DNA of 39,029 bases from M55B154 sp964486725 (GCA_964486725.1 CAZAOK010000026.1:1-39029), one strand, 5' to 3'. Positions 17,517-27,185 are shown, counted from the first letter of the stretch. Notes: generated by a model not told the origin, from the sequence alone. Program-made: numbers and translations.

Positions 17517-17662
17517 TTTAGTGCGTTTTCAGGATATTTATTTCTTGACGTACAATAATGATTTCGTACCTGTTACGGTAGACGAAGAGAATTGAAATTT
17601 GTTGCTGTTGTAATATATGAAAAGTAATTATTTTCACCAAATCAGGAGGATAAAGAAGGAGT

Positions 17663-17920
17663 ATGATTCAGAAAAACGAGATTATCGACAAGTACCGAAA
17701 GCATGAAACTGATACCGGATCAGCTGAAGTACAAATTGCTCTTCTTTCAGAAAGGATCAGTCACCTTACCGATCATTTTAAGGTACACAAAAAAGATCAT
17801 CATTCCCGAAGGGGATTGCTGAAACTGGTTGGCCAGAGGCGCCGGCTTCTAAATTACCTTAGAAATAAGAATATCGATCGATACAGGGACCTCATACAAT
17901 CTCTTGGATTGCGACGATAA
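17663..17920 (+). CDS. rpsO: 30S ribosomal protein S15
   Basis: S15 binds the central domain of 16S rRNA early in 30S assembly and helps form subunit bridges. The product is 85 residues against the usual 85-90, with the family motifs DTGSAEVQIALLSERI (17-32), HKKDHHSRRGLLKLVGQRRRLLNYL (42-66; the H-K-D-x-H-S-R-R-G-L core) and the C-terminal LG-R end. AGGAGG and AAGGAG precede the ATG. It lies immediately before pnp, the conserved rpsO-pnp pair. Confidence 0.97.
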   Translation: MIQKNEIIDKYRKHETDTGSAEVQIALLSERISHLTDHFKVHKKDHHSRRGLLKLVGQRRRLLNYLRNKNIDRYRDLIQSLGLRR

Positions 17921-18004
17921 TAGTCTGCTTTCCTAAAAAAGATTGTACTACGCTGGACAGGTAACCGTGCCAGTGAAGTTTTAATTATGTAAGGATAAAA
18001 TAAC

Positions 18005-20089
18005 ATGAGTGTTGATTATAAAGTTGATATTGGAGATAATTCAATACAATTCAGTTCAGGATACCTGGCAAAACAGGCAGATGGCGCGGTGACGGTGTCA
18101 TGTGGAGAAACAGTGGTATTTGCGTCTGTTGTAGCTTCAAAATCGGTTCAACAGGGGCAGGATTTCTTTCCATTGATGGTTGATTACAGGGAGAAAACCT
18201 ACTCTGCCGGAAAAATTCCGGGTGGATTCATTAAGCGTGAAGGCAGGCAGAGTGACCGGGAAATATTGACATGCAGACTTACTGACAGGCCTCTTCGTCC
18301 CCTTTTCCCGAAGGATTTTGTTAACGAAGTGCAGATAATTATTTATGTATTGTCGGCTGACAGGATAAATCAACCGGATGTGCTTGCCATTAATGCCGCG
18401 TCAGCGGCGGTGTGTATATCAGGAATTCCTTTCAAGGGGCCGGTGGGTGCCGTTCGTGTAGGACGGGTTGACGGCAACTGGTTAATTAACCCACCACTTG
18501 AAGTGATGGATAAAAGCGATATTGACCTGATTGTAGCCGGTACCGAGAATGCGGTAACCATGATAGAGGGCTCTGCGAAAAATATTGGTGAAGATGAAAT
18601 TCTTACGGCTGTGGAAATGGCCCACGAAAGCATTAAGAAAATCTGTAACGCTCAAAAAGAAATGCGGGACAGCATTGGTAAGCCCTTAATGGAGTATACC
18701 CCGAAAACTTCTGATGAAACTCTTGAAAAGGTGATTCGGGAAAGATATTATGCCGACGTTGAAAAGCTTGTGGAGATCAAGGAAAAGAAGGCCAGGGAAG
18801 CAGCGGAGAATGACATTGTTGCGAAAGTTACTGAAGACCTGGCAGAAGAATTTCCTGAGACCATAAACCTGGTTTATTCAATCGTTTCTGATATTGATGC
18901 TGAAATTGTTCGAAAACGAATTCTTGAGAATGGCAGCAGGGCCGACGGACGTGGAGTGAAAGACATTCGACCTATTGACAGTATTGTAGGCCTTTTGCCA
19001 AGGGCACACGGGTCAGCCGTATTTACCCGGGGGCAGACTCAGAGTCTTGGAATCGTGACGCTGGGAACAGTATCAGATTCACAGCGAATCGACAGCATCG
19101 ATTTCATCGAATCTGAATATAAGCGATTTATGCTGCATTACAATTTTCCTCCATTTTGTGTTGGTGAAACCGGAAGAGTGGGTGGTACCGGTCGACGTGA
19201 GATCGGACATGGTATGCTGGCAGAACGGGCCCTTGAATACGCGTTGCCTGAAGACAAGGATTTCCCATATACTATTCGAATAGTATCAGAGGTGCTTGAG
19301 TCAAACGGTTCATCGTCAATGGCAACGGTATGTTCAGGATCACTTGCCATGTATGACGCAGGTGTTCCTTTGAAGGGAGCGGTGGCAGGTATTGCCATGG
19401 GTCTGGTTCTTGAAGGTGAGAAATACGCCATTTTAAGTGATATCCAGGGTCTTGAAGACCATCTTGGTGATATGGATTTCAAGGTAGCCGGTACAACTGA
19501 TGGAATTACAGCTTTTCAGCTGGATATAAAAATTGAAGGCATCACCATGGATATCATGCGCAATGCCCTTGAGCAGGCAAAAGAAGGCCGCCTGCATATT
19601 CTGAATGAAATGAACAAGGCTAAATCCAGCCCATCAGAGAATCTTTCACCACATGCACCGAGAATTGCCGTTCTCATCGTAGACGTGGAAAAGATAGGCG
19701 AAATCATCGGCCCCGGCGGACGTGTTATCAAAAAGATACAGGAAGATACGGGTGCGGATATATCAATCGAAAACAACGGTGAAGTTACCATTTCGGCGAA
19801 TTCCCAGGAAGCAATTGAAAGGGCGCTTAACATGGTAAATGGTATAATCGAAGATGTTCAGGTTGGCACAATTTACAAGGGTGTCGCCAAGCGTATTACC
19901 GATTATGGCGCATTCGTTGAAATACTACCTGGTAAGATGGGTCTTGTGCATATCTCAAAGCTTGATAACAAGAGGGTGGCCAGCGTCCGTGACATAGTGA
20001 ATGAAGGGGATGAGCTGGACGTAAAAGTTGTCAGCATAGATGATATGGGACGTATTAACCTGAGCAGAAAAGACGCGCTCGAGTCATAG
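18005..20089 (+). CDS. pnp: Polyribonucleotide nucleotidyltransferase (PNPase)
   Basis: PNPase degrades RNA 3' to 5' by phosphorolysis and takes part in RNA turnover. The 694 residues have two RNase PH domains (~10-145 and ~310-540) separated by a helical domain, then a KH domain (~550-610, IGEIIGPGGRVIKKIQEDTG) and an S1 domain (~620-692, GTIYKGVAKRITDYGAFVE). AAGGAT lies before the ATG. The 84-base gap after rpsO can form a small stem (CGCTGG with CCAGTG near 17951-17974); in E. coli such leader hairpins serve pnp autocontrol, but this is only a possibility here. Confidence 0.97.
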   Translation: MSVDYKVDIGDNSIQFSSGYLAKQADGAVTVSCGETVVFASVVASKSVQQGQDFFPLMVDYREKTYSAGKIPGGFIKREGRQSDREILTCRLTDRPLRPLFPKDFVNEVQIIIYVLSADRINQPDVLAINAASAAVCISGIPFKGPVGAVRVGRVDGNWLINPPLEVMDKSDIDLIVAGTENAVTMIEGSAKNIGEDEILTAVEMAHESIKKICNAQKEMRDSIGKPLMEYTPKTSDETLEKVIRERYYADVEKLVEIKEKKAREAAENDIVAKVTEDLAEEFPETINLVYSIVSDIDAEIVRKRILENGSRADGRGVKDIRPIDSIVGLLPRAHGSAVFTRGQTQSLGIVTLGTVSDSQRIDSIDFIESEYKRFMLHYNFPPFCVGETGRVGGTGRREIGHGMLAERALEYALPEDKDFPYTIRIVSEVLESNGSSSMATVCSGSLAMYDAGVPLKGAVAGIAMGLVLEGEKYAILSDIQGLEDHLGDMDFKVAGTTDGITAFQLDIKIEGITMDIMRNALEQAKEGRLHILNEMNKAKSSPSENLSPHAPRIAVLIVDVEKIGEIIGPGGRVIKKIQEDTGADISIENNGEVTISANSQEAIERALNMVNGIIEDVQVGTIYKGVAKRITDYGAFVEILPGKMGLVHISKLDNKRVASVRDIVNEGDELDVKVVSIDDMGRINLSRKDALES

Positions 20090-20098
20090 AAATTGAAT

Positions 20099-21361
20099 AT
20101 GCCTGCAAAGTATCGTCTTAACAACAACATGACCGTGTTGCTGGCACCCCTGCCGGGTGTGGTATCTGTATCGGTAGGGTTATGGGTGCACGCCGGCTCA
20201 CGCCACGAGAATGAGAATCAGATGGGTTATGCCCATCTGATTGAGCATATGCTGTTTAAGGGTACCGAAAAGTACTCAGCACGTGATATAGCCCGCCTGG
20301 TTGACAGGGTGGGTGGACATCACAATGCCGCTACAAGCAGGGAGTATACCACCTACTATATCAACGTGATGTCAAACTACCTTGATCTTGCCCTGTCCAT
20401 ACTTTCAGAAACGTATTCACGTTCAGTATTTGACAAGGTGGAACTTGAAAAAGAAAAAAACGTGGTGCTTGAAGAGATCAGGATGTATGAAGATTCACCT
20501 GATGAGCTGATCCACGACGTATTCATGGAATGCATGCTGGCAGAGCATCCTCTTGGTCATCCCATACTGGGAACAGTGGACACAATTAAAAATACGGACA
20601 GAAGCAGCCTGATCGATTTTTATAATGAAACCTACAGGGACGAAAAGAGCCTGCTGGTGGTTGTGGGTAACATCGATGTTGAACAAACGAAAAACATGAT
20701 TGCCGGGCATTTTTTCCGACCGGCTGTAACCCCGGTGGATATTATTCCAAACGGTACACCCAGGCCAAACAGGATTAAAAGGAAACATATTCAGAAAGAT
20801 CTTGAGCAGGTACATTTCTGTATTGGGGCAGACGGCCTGAAGAAGGGCGAGCCTGAAAGATGGAGTTACTATATTATGAGTACGGTGCTGGGTGGAAGCA
20901 TGTCCTCAAGACTTTTTCAGCATGTTCGTGAAGATGAAGGCCTGTGTTACAACATATATTGTTTTCATTCTTCCTATTCCGATGAAGGTGTCTTCGGAAT
21001 TTATTGCGGTACTTCGCCGGAAAATTATTCCAAGACCATTGAACTTATTGAGCACGAGTGCACAGATTTTCTTGTCAACAGCATAACTGAAGAGGAACTG
21101 GAAGACGCGAAGACGTTCATGAAGGGAAATATTGCCTTAAGTCTTGAAAGTACAGAAGTGCAGATGGGACAGCTTGCCCGTCACGAAATGGTATATGGCA
21201 GAACCTTTACCTTCCAGGAAATATCAGAGCAGATAGACGCGGTTACCCTGAAAGATGTTCAGGATATTACCAGCAGGGTTTTCAGTCCCAATGACTTCGC
21301 GCTGGTAACCACCGGAAACCTTCCCCGGGGGTCAAGGGATAACTTTTCTCTTAAGATATAA
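20099..21361 (+). CDS. M16-family zinc peptidase
   Basis: This is an insulinase/pitrilysin-type (M16) peptidase of the processing-peptidase-like group often found after pnp. The zinc motif is the inverted HxxEH: His46-Leu-Ile-Glu49-His50 (HLIEHMLFKG), with the downstream acidic ligand expected in the VVLEEIRMYED segment (around 118-128). The 420 residues include both the active M16 N-terminal half and the inactive C-terminal half. The start lies ten bases after the pnp stop; a TTG six bases earlier (20093) is an alternative. Neither has a clear ribosome site, so translation may be coupled to pnp. Substrates are unknown. Confidence 0.9.
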   Translation: MPAKYRLNNNMTVLLAPLPGVVSVSVGLWVHAGSRHENENQMGYAHLIEHMLFKGTEKYSARDIARLVDRVGGHHNAATSREYTTYYINVMSNYLDLALSILSETYSRSVFDKVELEKEKNVVLEEIRMYEDSPDELIHDVFMECMLAEHPLGHPILGTVDTIKNTDRSSLIDFYNETYRDEKSLLVVVGNIDVEQTKNMIAGHFFRPAVTPVDIIPNGTPRPNRIKRKHIQKDLEQVHFCIGADGLKKGEPERWSYYIMSTVLGGSMSSRLFQHVREDEGLCYNIYCFHSSYSDEGVFGIYCGTSPENYSKTIELIEHECTDFLVNSITEEELEDAKTFMKGNIALSLESTEVQMGQLARHEMVYGRTFTFQEISEQIDAVTLKDVQDITSRVFSPNDFALVTTGNLPRGSRDNFSLKI

Positions 21362-21404
21362 ACAACTGACCTGGTAAAATAGTGTACCGCGCATGCTCCG
21401 CATG

Positions 21405-22346
21405 TTAATGGGCATCTACAACCTGGTCTTGTGTAACTTTTTGAAATAATCCACGGTATTTGGCCGGTTCATCACCGCTGTTGATCATTATGGCATTTGC
21501 TTTCCCGGCGGGAAGAGATTGCGCGGCTATCCATTTCAAAAAGTCACCGTCTGTATGATAACTGTTGCCAAATCCCGCAATTGTATATACGTGAGATGTA
21601 TTATGCCTTGTTTCCAAACTCTTAATGATGTGCTGCACCGTCCTGGTTTTCCCGTCAGCGTAGGTAACCGGCTCCTGTATTTCAGCAGTGATCTTCCCGT
21701 TGGCAATTTTTGTTTTTACACCATAAAAATGTTCCATCTGCACTTTTAAAGATTTGGCTGATCCCTTAACAAAAAAATCAGGGCTGGCTGATATTACGTA
21801 AATCAAAATTCCTTCATGCTGGAGGTAGCGGATTATGTCCATGGAGGAGGTAAAGTAATACCTGCTCAACTGGTTGCTCAAATGGTTCTCTGAAAGTTGC
21901 AGCATTTCATGGATATCCGTACCGGCAAATATTCGCGGAATAAACTTTATGGATTGAAGGTGTCCCTCCTGCGTGTCGATGCGCATGTATTCTTTCCAGA
22001 ATGATTGAAACTGACCCGGCCGGTACTCCCTGGAGTATCCGCGGTCGATGGCAATCTCTATAAGTCCCTTGTACACAACCTTGTCTTCAACACGATATCC
22101 TTCAGAACAATCCCCCTTGAGAATAGTGCCGTCAAAATCCCAGAAAGAGACAAAATAAAGGGAATCACGTGATTCTCCGGTTATCTTTGCTTTGATAGTA
22201 TCCCGCGTCAGCAGAATGGAATCGATTACATTCTTGGTGTGGGGTTCCTTTGAAGTTATAGAAGGACCGCACTGGCATAAGAGTAAGGCTATAATACTAC
22301 ACACAAAAAAAACAAACACAATTCTTTTCTGTATGGTTAATTTCAT
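21405..22346 (-). CDS. Exported HAD-family phosphatase, probable lipoprotein (SerB-like HAD-IB)
   Basis: The 313-residue protein has haloacid dehalogenase phosphatase motifs: catalytic Asp70 and Asp72 in WDFDGTI, the motif II serine in YVISASPDF, and motif IV GFGNSYHTDGDFL. It therefore most resembles the HAD-IB group that includes phosphoserine phosphatase. The N-terminus is a hydrophobic export signal ending LLLCQCG; Cys24 or Cys26 could be lipidated, but the sequence departs from a strict lipobox. AGGAG six bases before the ATG supports the start. It converges with the M16 gene 43 bases away. Activity in the periplasm or envelope is inferred; the substrate is unknown. Confidence 0.8.
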   Translation of the reverse strand: MKLTIQKRIVFVFFVCSIIALLLCQCGPSITSKEPHTKNVIDSILLTRDTIKAKITGESRDSLYFVSFWDFDGTILKGDCSEGYRVEDKVVYKGLIEIAIDRGYSREYRPGQFQSFWKEYMRIDTQEGHLQSIKFIPRIFAGTDIHEMLQLSENHLSNQLSRYYFTSSMDIIRYLQHEGILIYVISASPDFFVKGSAKSLKVQMEHFYGVKTKIANGKITAEIQEPVTYADGKTRTVQHIIKSLETRHNTSHVYTIAGFGNSYHTDGDFLKWIAAQSLPAGKANAIMINSGDEPAKYRGLFQKVTQDQVVDAH

Positions 22347-22466
22347 ATCAGGCTCCTGTATGTTTCAGGTTTGTTGTATAATAACATCACTATAAAATCA
22401 ATTGGGACTTCATGTAAACAATAATATTTATTACATGTGATGAAACAGCAATAATGTACCTGACGG

Positions 22467-22490
22467 CAGGTGTTGCCATCGGAACACCTG
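22467..22490 (-). terminator. Hairpin after pepF
   Basis: CAGGTGTT (22467-22474) pairs perfectly with AACACCTG (22483-22490) around an eight-base loop, 15 bases beyond the pepF stop. On the minus strand no T-run follows, so it is not a textbook intrinsic terminator. It may protect the 3' end or assist factor-dependent termination. The same gap should also hold the promoter of the HAD gene. Confidence 0.4.
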
Positions 22491-22505
22491 AAAATTAAGG
22501 CTGTA

Positions 22506-24323
22506 TTAAAGACTATTCCATGCTTTTTCAAGTCTTGATACAAGTTCGTCGAAATAGTTGAGGGCTTTAATTACCGGTTCGGGCTGACGCATATCAACCC
22601 CGGCTGCCTGCAATTCTTCAAGGGGCCACTTGCTGCCACCCATTTTCAGAAAATCAAGATACCTCCGGCGTTCCTCGTCTCCCCCGCTGAGTACCATTTC
22701 CGCAAGGGCAACAGCTGCCGAAATTCCGGTGGCATATTTATAGACGTAGAATGCTGAATAAAAATGAGGGATGCGCAGGCATTCCAGCGGCAGAACATCA
22801 TCAATTATTACGGCGTCACCAAAATACTGTTTCAGAAGGTCATCATATATATTGGTTAAGTTGTCAAGTGTGAGGGGGGTGTTCTTCTCCGCGTAATTAT
22901 GACTTATCTTCTCAAACTCGGCGAACATGGTCTGCCGGTAAAGGGTTCCGCGAATATTGTCAATTTCACGGTTTAATATATATGCCTGCATGCGGGGGTT
23001 ATCGTTGTAGTGCTCAATAAGATAGCGGCTTAGAAGTGCCTCGTTGAATGTGGATGCAACCTCTGCTACAAATATGGTGTAATCATGATAGACGTATGGC
23101 TGGTTCTCTATCGAGTACAGTGAATGCATTGAATGTCCTGCTTCGTGAATTAGTGTATACAGGCTGTTTATGTTGTCTTCATGATAATTCATGAGTATAT
23201 ACGGGGGCGAATCGTAACAGCCCGATGAATAGGCCCCGCTGCGTTTGCCGCGGTTTTCATATCGGTCAACCCAGCCTCCCAGAAGCCCTTTCTCTAAACG
23301 GGTAACATATTCTTCACCCAGTGGGGACAGCGCGTTGCAGCATGTGGCAACTGCTTCTTCGTATATCATGTGAAAGGGTACATCACTGATTATAGGTACA
23401 TAGGTGTCATAAAAGTGAAGAGCGTCAAGGCCCAGTGCTTTTTTTCTGAAAGCAAAGTAATTAAAAAGAGGCTGCAGGTTCTCTTTCACGGTAGACAAAA
23501 GATTATCATATACTTCTGCCGGCATGTTGTCAGAGAACAGGGCTGCACTGCGGCAGTCATCGAATTTCCGAATTCGTGAATATATGAAATCCTTCTTAAT
23601 GGAATAGGCGAGGGAGGACGAGATGCTGTACCGATGCCCCTGGTATGCCCTGTAATACTGGAAAAAAGCATTTTCCCGCACCTTTCTGTCCGGTGACATT
23701 AAAAAGTTGATAAAATTGCCATGGCTCAGTTCAATCTCTTCGCCTTTCTCGTTCTGAAGTGATCCAAACCGCATATCCGCGTTGTCAAGCTGGCTGAAAA
23801 ATTCAGAAGGTGCCTGTGCCATTTCAGAAACAGTGGCAAGGAGTTCTTCTTTTTCAGGATCAAGTGTATGGGGTCTCATGCGAAGTATTCTGTCGAGATA
23901 AATGGTGTATTGTTGCAACAACGGGTTTTTCGTGAACTGGTTCATCGTGTGCGGGGGTATTGATTGAATTTCCGGGGTCATGAAGCTTGAAAGCTCGCCG
24001 GCCCGGTGTGCCAGGGTTACCACTCGCTGATACATGCCCTGATGATGCTGGTTTGTTTTGTCCTCATCGCTTTTTAGGTGGGCGTAGGTGTACAGTCGCT
24101 CAATATCACGTGAGATCTGCAGGTCGAACTCGATAGCCTGCGTGAATACGGAAACAGAGTGGCCAAGTCTGCCCATGTATGTCTGGTATTGGGGCAATTG
24201 CTTTTCAACGGTATGAAATAATTCTTCCCATTCTTTACCGCTGCTGAAAAGGGGGGACAGGTCCCAGGTGCTGGCACTATCAATTTCTTCCCGTGTGGGG
24301 ATTTTCTTTGCGTTTTCACTCAT
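22506..24323 (-). CDS. pepF: Oligoendopeptidase F (M3B zinc peptidase)
   Basis: PepF is a cytoplasmic metallopeptidase that cleaves short peptides. The 605 residues match the family. The zinc site is HEAGH (His393, Glu394, His397) with the third ligand Glu421 in AEVASTFNEALL. The N-terminal helical domain (DLSPLFSSGKEWEE) is complete. GAGGA precedes the ATG by seven bases. The gene is preceded by a 100-base gap, divergent from mgsA, and followed by a hairpin, so it probably forms its own unit. Confidence 0.95.
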   Translation of the reverse strand: MSENAKKIPTREEIDSASTWDLSPLFSSGKEWEELFHTVEKQLPQYQTYMGRLGHSVSVFTQAIEFDLQISRDIERLYTYAHLKSDEDKTNQHHQGMYQRVVTLAHRAGELSSFMTPEIQSIPPHTMNQFTKNPLLQQYTIYLDRILRMRPHTLDPEKEELLATVSEMAQAPSEFFSQLDNADMRFGSLQNEKGEEIELSHGNFINFLMSPDRKVRENAFFQYYRAYQGHRYSISSSLAYSIKKDFIYSRIRKFDDCRSAALFSDNMPAEVYDNLLSTVKENLQPLFNYFAFRKKALGLDALHFYDTYVPIISDVPFHMIYEEAVATCCNALSPLGEEYVTRLEKGLLGGWVDRYENRGKRSGAYSSGCYDSPPYILMNYHEDNINSLYTLIHEAGHSMHSLYSIENQPYVYHDYTIFVAEVASTFNEALLSRYLIEHYNDNPRMQAYILNREIDNIRGTLYRQTMFAEFEKISHNYAEKNTPLTLDNLTNIYDDLLKQYFGDAVIIDDVLPLECLRIPHFYSAFYVYKYATGISAAVALAEMVLSGGDEERRRYLDFLKMGGSKWPLEELQAAGVDMRQPEPVIKALNYFDELVSRLEKAWNSL

Positions 24324-24440
24324 GATGTGATCCTCTGGTCAGGTAGTGTATAATGTTTTTTAGATATTTACTGGAATCACCATATAATTGAACAGTAAGC
24401 GATGCAATGAATTTTTTTATTGATATATAAAGGAGTCGGG

Positions 24441-24830
24441 ATGGCAAAAAAAACGATAGCTATCATTGCCCATGATGGCAAAAAAGCTGATATGGTGAGC
24501 TTCGTAAGGGATCACATCGACATCATAGAACAGTACAACATAATTGCCACGGGAACTACCGGAGGGCATATAGAAAATGCCGGGCTGCCTGTACAGAAAA
24601 AACTTTCAGGCCCCATGGGGGGTGACGCGCAGATTGCTGCGGATATTGTTGTGGGAAGCATCGACGCGTTGATATTTCTGCGTGATCCCCTGGGAAAGCA
24701 TCCACATGATCCTGACATCAATATGTTAATGCGCATCTGCGATGTGCACAATATCCCTATAGCAACCAACATGGCAACGGCTGAACTGATCATAAAAAGT
24801 CTTATACGGGATGACCTGAAAATAGGCTGA
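24441..24830 (+). CDS. mgsA: Methylglyoxal synthase
   Basis: MgsA converts dihydroxyacetone phosphate to methylglyoxal and phosphate, a bypass of lower glycolysis under phosphate limitation. From the ATG at 24441 the product has 129 residues, the usual size. The catalytic Asp62 lies in GPMGGDAQI and the conserved His89 in KHPHDPD; the N-terminal IIAHDGKK segment (residues 8-15) is also conserved. AAGGAG five bases upstream fixes this start. It precedes two RNA methyltransferase genes by 22 bases. Confidence 0.95.
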   Translation: MAKKTIAIIAHDGKKADMVSFVRDHIDIIEQYNIIATGTTGGHIENAGLPVQKKLSGPMGGDAQIAADIVVGSIDALIFLRDPLGKHPHDPDINMLMRICDVHNIPIATNMATAELIIKSLIRDDLKIG

Positions 24831-24852
24831 AAAATTATAACTGGATTTGTAA

Positions 24853-25995
24853 ATGAAAAAAAAGAAGCTTAAGCAGATACTGGATATCACTGAAAAATAC
24901 CAGGACAGCAGGATAGACCCCCCGTGCCCTCATTTCGGTCAGTGCGGGGGGTGCATGTTTCAGGATTTCCCCTATGATATCCAGTTGATGATAAAAAGGG
25001 ATTACCTGAATAAAAAAACAGGGGATCTCTGGAAATTTAAGAACGTGGAAGGCTCTGAACCTTTTGGCTACAGGAACAGGATGGACTTCGTTACCGCCTT
25101 TGGGAAGATGGGTATGCGGCAGCGGGGAAATTACCGCAGGGTGGTCGACCTGTCAACCTGCCTGCTGGTACAGGAAAAAACAAGGAAGGCGTTTGAAACC
25201 CTTCGTCCCCTGGTGCTGGAGAACGAGGGATATGATTACCTGCAGCACAGCGGCTACCTTCGCTACCTGGTTTTTCGCCAGGGGTATTATACCAGTGAGC
25301 TTATGATTAATCCCGTGGTGGCTGTTAACGAGAACAAGATCGGGCCGCTGGTTCACCGCATTGCAGAAAGTGCCGAATCAGTTTCAATTCTTCTCAGTGA
25401 TGGACTTGCTGATCTCAGTTTTGGACCCGTGATGGAAGAGGTAAAGCGGGGCTATATTCATGAGAGCCTTGAGGACATTCGTTTCAGGATCGGGCCGAAT
25501 TCATTCTTCCAGTCAAACTCGCAGGTGGCCCTGCGTATGTATCAAAGCATCAGGGATAATGTGAAAGGCAGAACACTTGACCTGTATTCGGGGGTAGGCA
25601 GTATCAGCCTGTTTATCGCATCCGCGGTAGAGAATGTAACCGGCATCGAAATGGTAAAAGACGCGGTTGAGGACGCGAAGGTAAACATGGCAGAGAATAC
25701 TATTGGGAATGTACAGTTCGTATGCGCAGACGTGCTTGACTATCTTGCCGAGCATGGAGAGGCGTGTGATACGATTGTGATGGATCCACCAAGGGCTGGT
25801 CTGCATCCAAAGGTGGTGAAACGCATCATGCAGTCAGCACCGGAGCGTATCGTGTACATGTCGTGTAATCCACTTACCTTCGCGGAGGATGCCCGTCATT
25901 TCGTCGAGCATTACACCCTTGATCACGCAGAAGCATATGACATGTTCCCGCAGACTCCGCATATTGAACTTATCGGGGTGTTTAACAGGAAATGA
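24853..25995 (+). CDS. RlmD/TrmA-family RNA (uracil-5-)methyltransferase with Fe-S cysteines, no TRAM domain
   Basis: This is a SAM-dependent 5-methyluridine methyltransferase of the RlmD/RlmC/TrmA family. Four cysteines likely to bind a 4Fe-4S cluster are Cys25, Cys31, Cys34 and Cys103. SAM motif DLYSGVGSI is at 243-251, DPPRAGLH at 311-318, and the catalytic nucleophile Cys338 lies in YMSCNP. The 380 residues begin at the Fe-S region, with no N-terminal TRAM domain, so the exact rRNA or tRNA target is uncertain. Its TGA overlaps the next ATG (ATGA), so the following THUMP methyltransferase is translationally coupled. Confidence 0.9.
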   Translation: MKKKKLKQILDITEKYQDSRIDPPCPHFGQCGGCMFQDFPYDIQLMIKRDYLNKKTGDLWKFKNVEGSEPFGYRNRMDFVTAFGKMGMRQRGNYRRVVDLSTCLLVQEKTRKAFETLRPLVLENEGYDYLQHSGYLRYLVFRQGYYTSELMINPVVAVNENKIGPLVHRIAESAESVSILLSDGLADLSFGPVMEEVKRGYIHESLEDIRFRIGPNSFFQSNSQVALRMYQSIRDNVKGRTLDLYSGVGSISLFIASAVENVTGIEMVKDAVEDAKVNMAENTIGNVQFVCADVLDYLAEHGEACDTIVMDPPRAGLHPKVVKRIMQSAPERIVYMSCNPLTFAEDARHFVEHYTLDHAEAYDMFPQTPHIELIGVFNRK

Positions 25996-27185
25996 ATATG
26001 CAACACCAGCCGGAGAAATCCCTCCAGCGAAGGGTGCGGCGTCATGTAAAGGCTGCCCGGCATACCTTCTTCGCTATTGTACAGCCCGGATTTGAAGAAA
26101 CGGCCCTTGATGAATTACAGAACCTGAAGGTTAACGATATAGTGCATACCCACCAGGGAGGAATTACTTTCAGGGGGAAGGTGGAGGACTGTTACCGGGT
26201 CAACCTTTGTTCCCGGATCATTACCCGGGTTCTTTTGAGAATTGACCGGTTCAAGGCATTTCATTTTAACCAGGTATACAAGAGGATGAAAAGTATTCCC
26301 TGGGAACTGTACCTTCCCGCGAACGCAGTTCCCGAGTTTAAGGTCAGCAGCTCTCATTCAAAACTTTTTCACACCGGTCGGGTAGAAGAAGAGGCCGCAA
26401 CGGCGGTTATTGAAAGGCTGTCTGAAGTGCGCGGGATTGCCCGCGGGGTAAAACCTGCACTCAATCATACACAGTCTGTATATATACGGCTGGAAAAAAA
26501 TACCTGTACAATAAGCCTGGATACTACGGGTGACCCCCTGTATAAAAGAGGATACAAAAAATATATTACAGGAGCCCCGTTGCGGGAGACTACCGCTGCC
26601 GCACTTCTCATGGAGGGGGGGCTGGCTGAGGCTGAGGTGCTGGTTGATCCCATGTGCGGCTCTGGTACTTTCAGTATGGAAGGGGCCATGATGCTTTGCG
26701 GCAGACTTCCAGGTGAAAAGCGGGAATTCCCATTCTTCTACTGGCCTGTATTCAGCAGTGCAGCCTACAATTATCTTTTGCGTGATTCAAAGAAAAGTTC
26801 TGGCAAGATTGCCACACGGATCATATGTTCTGATATTGACCAGGAGTCAGTGGATGTTGCCCGTAAAAACATTTTACTGGCTGAAATGGATGAGATGATA
26901 TCAACAAGCACGAGGGATTTTCTGAGTGAACCAATGGTCGACTTGCCCGGTCACAAGGTTCTGTGTGTACTGAATCCTCCATACGGGAAAAGGCTTCTTG
27001 AGGATAGCGTCATAGAAAGATTGTATGAAAAGATTGGAGTCGCATTTAGGGAATGGTATCCCGACTGGGGATTTGTTCTGCTGTTTCCCGATGAAAAATA
27101 CCTGAAGGCTGCAGGGTTGGATTTTCAGAAGATGATACATTTTTCACACGGGGGGTTAAAGGTGACAGCGGTTGTCAGGTCTTAG
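25992..27185 (+). CDS. THUMP-domain RNA guanine-N2 methyltransferase (RlmL N-terminal-like)
   Basis: The 397-residue protein resembles the m2G2445 methyltransferase half of RlmL and the YcbY/YpsC group. A ferredoxin-like/THUMP part (~25-170) is followed by a Rossmann methyltransferase domain with DPMCGSGT (219-226) and the catalytic NPPYG (328-332). No second, RlmK-like domain is present. Residues 1-24 are basic and may be an RNA-binding extension. The ATG overlaps the TGA of the preceding RNA methyltransferase. The 3' end overlaps the convergent MFS gene by 11 bases. The target is likely 23S rRNA; this is inferred from family. Confidence 0.9.
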   Translation: MNMQHQPEKSLQRRVRRHVKAARHTFFAIVQPGFEETALDELQNLKVNDIVHTHQGGITFRGKVEDCYRVNLCSRIITRVLLRIDRFKAFHFNQVYKRMKSIPWELYLPANAVPEFKVSSSHSKLFHTGRVEEEAATAVIERLSEVRGIARGVKPALNHTQSVYIRLEKNTCTISLDTTGDPLYKRGYKKYITGAPLRETTAAALLMEGGLAEAEVLVDPMCGSGTFSMEGAMMLCGRLPGEKREFPFFYWPVFSSAAYNYLLRDSKKSSGKIATRIICSDIDQESVDVARKNILLAEMDEMISTSTRDFLSEPMVDLPGHKVLCVLNPPYGKRLLEDSVIERLYEKIGVAFREWYPDWGFVLLFPDEKYLKAAGLDFQKMIHFSHGGLKVTAVVRS

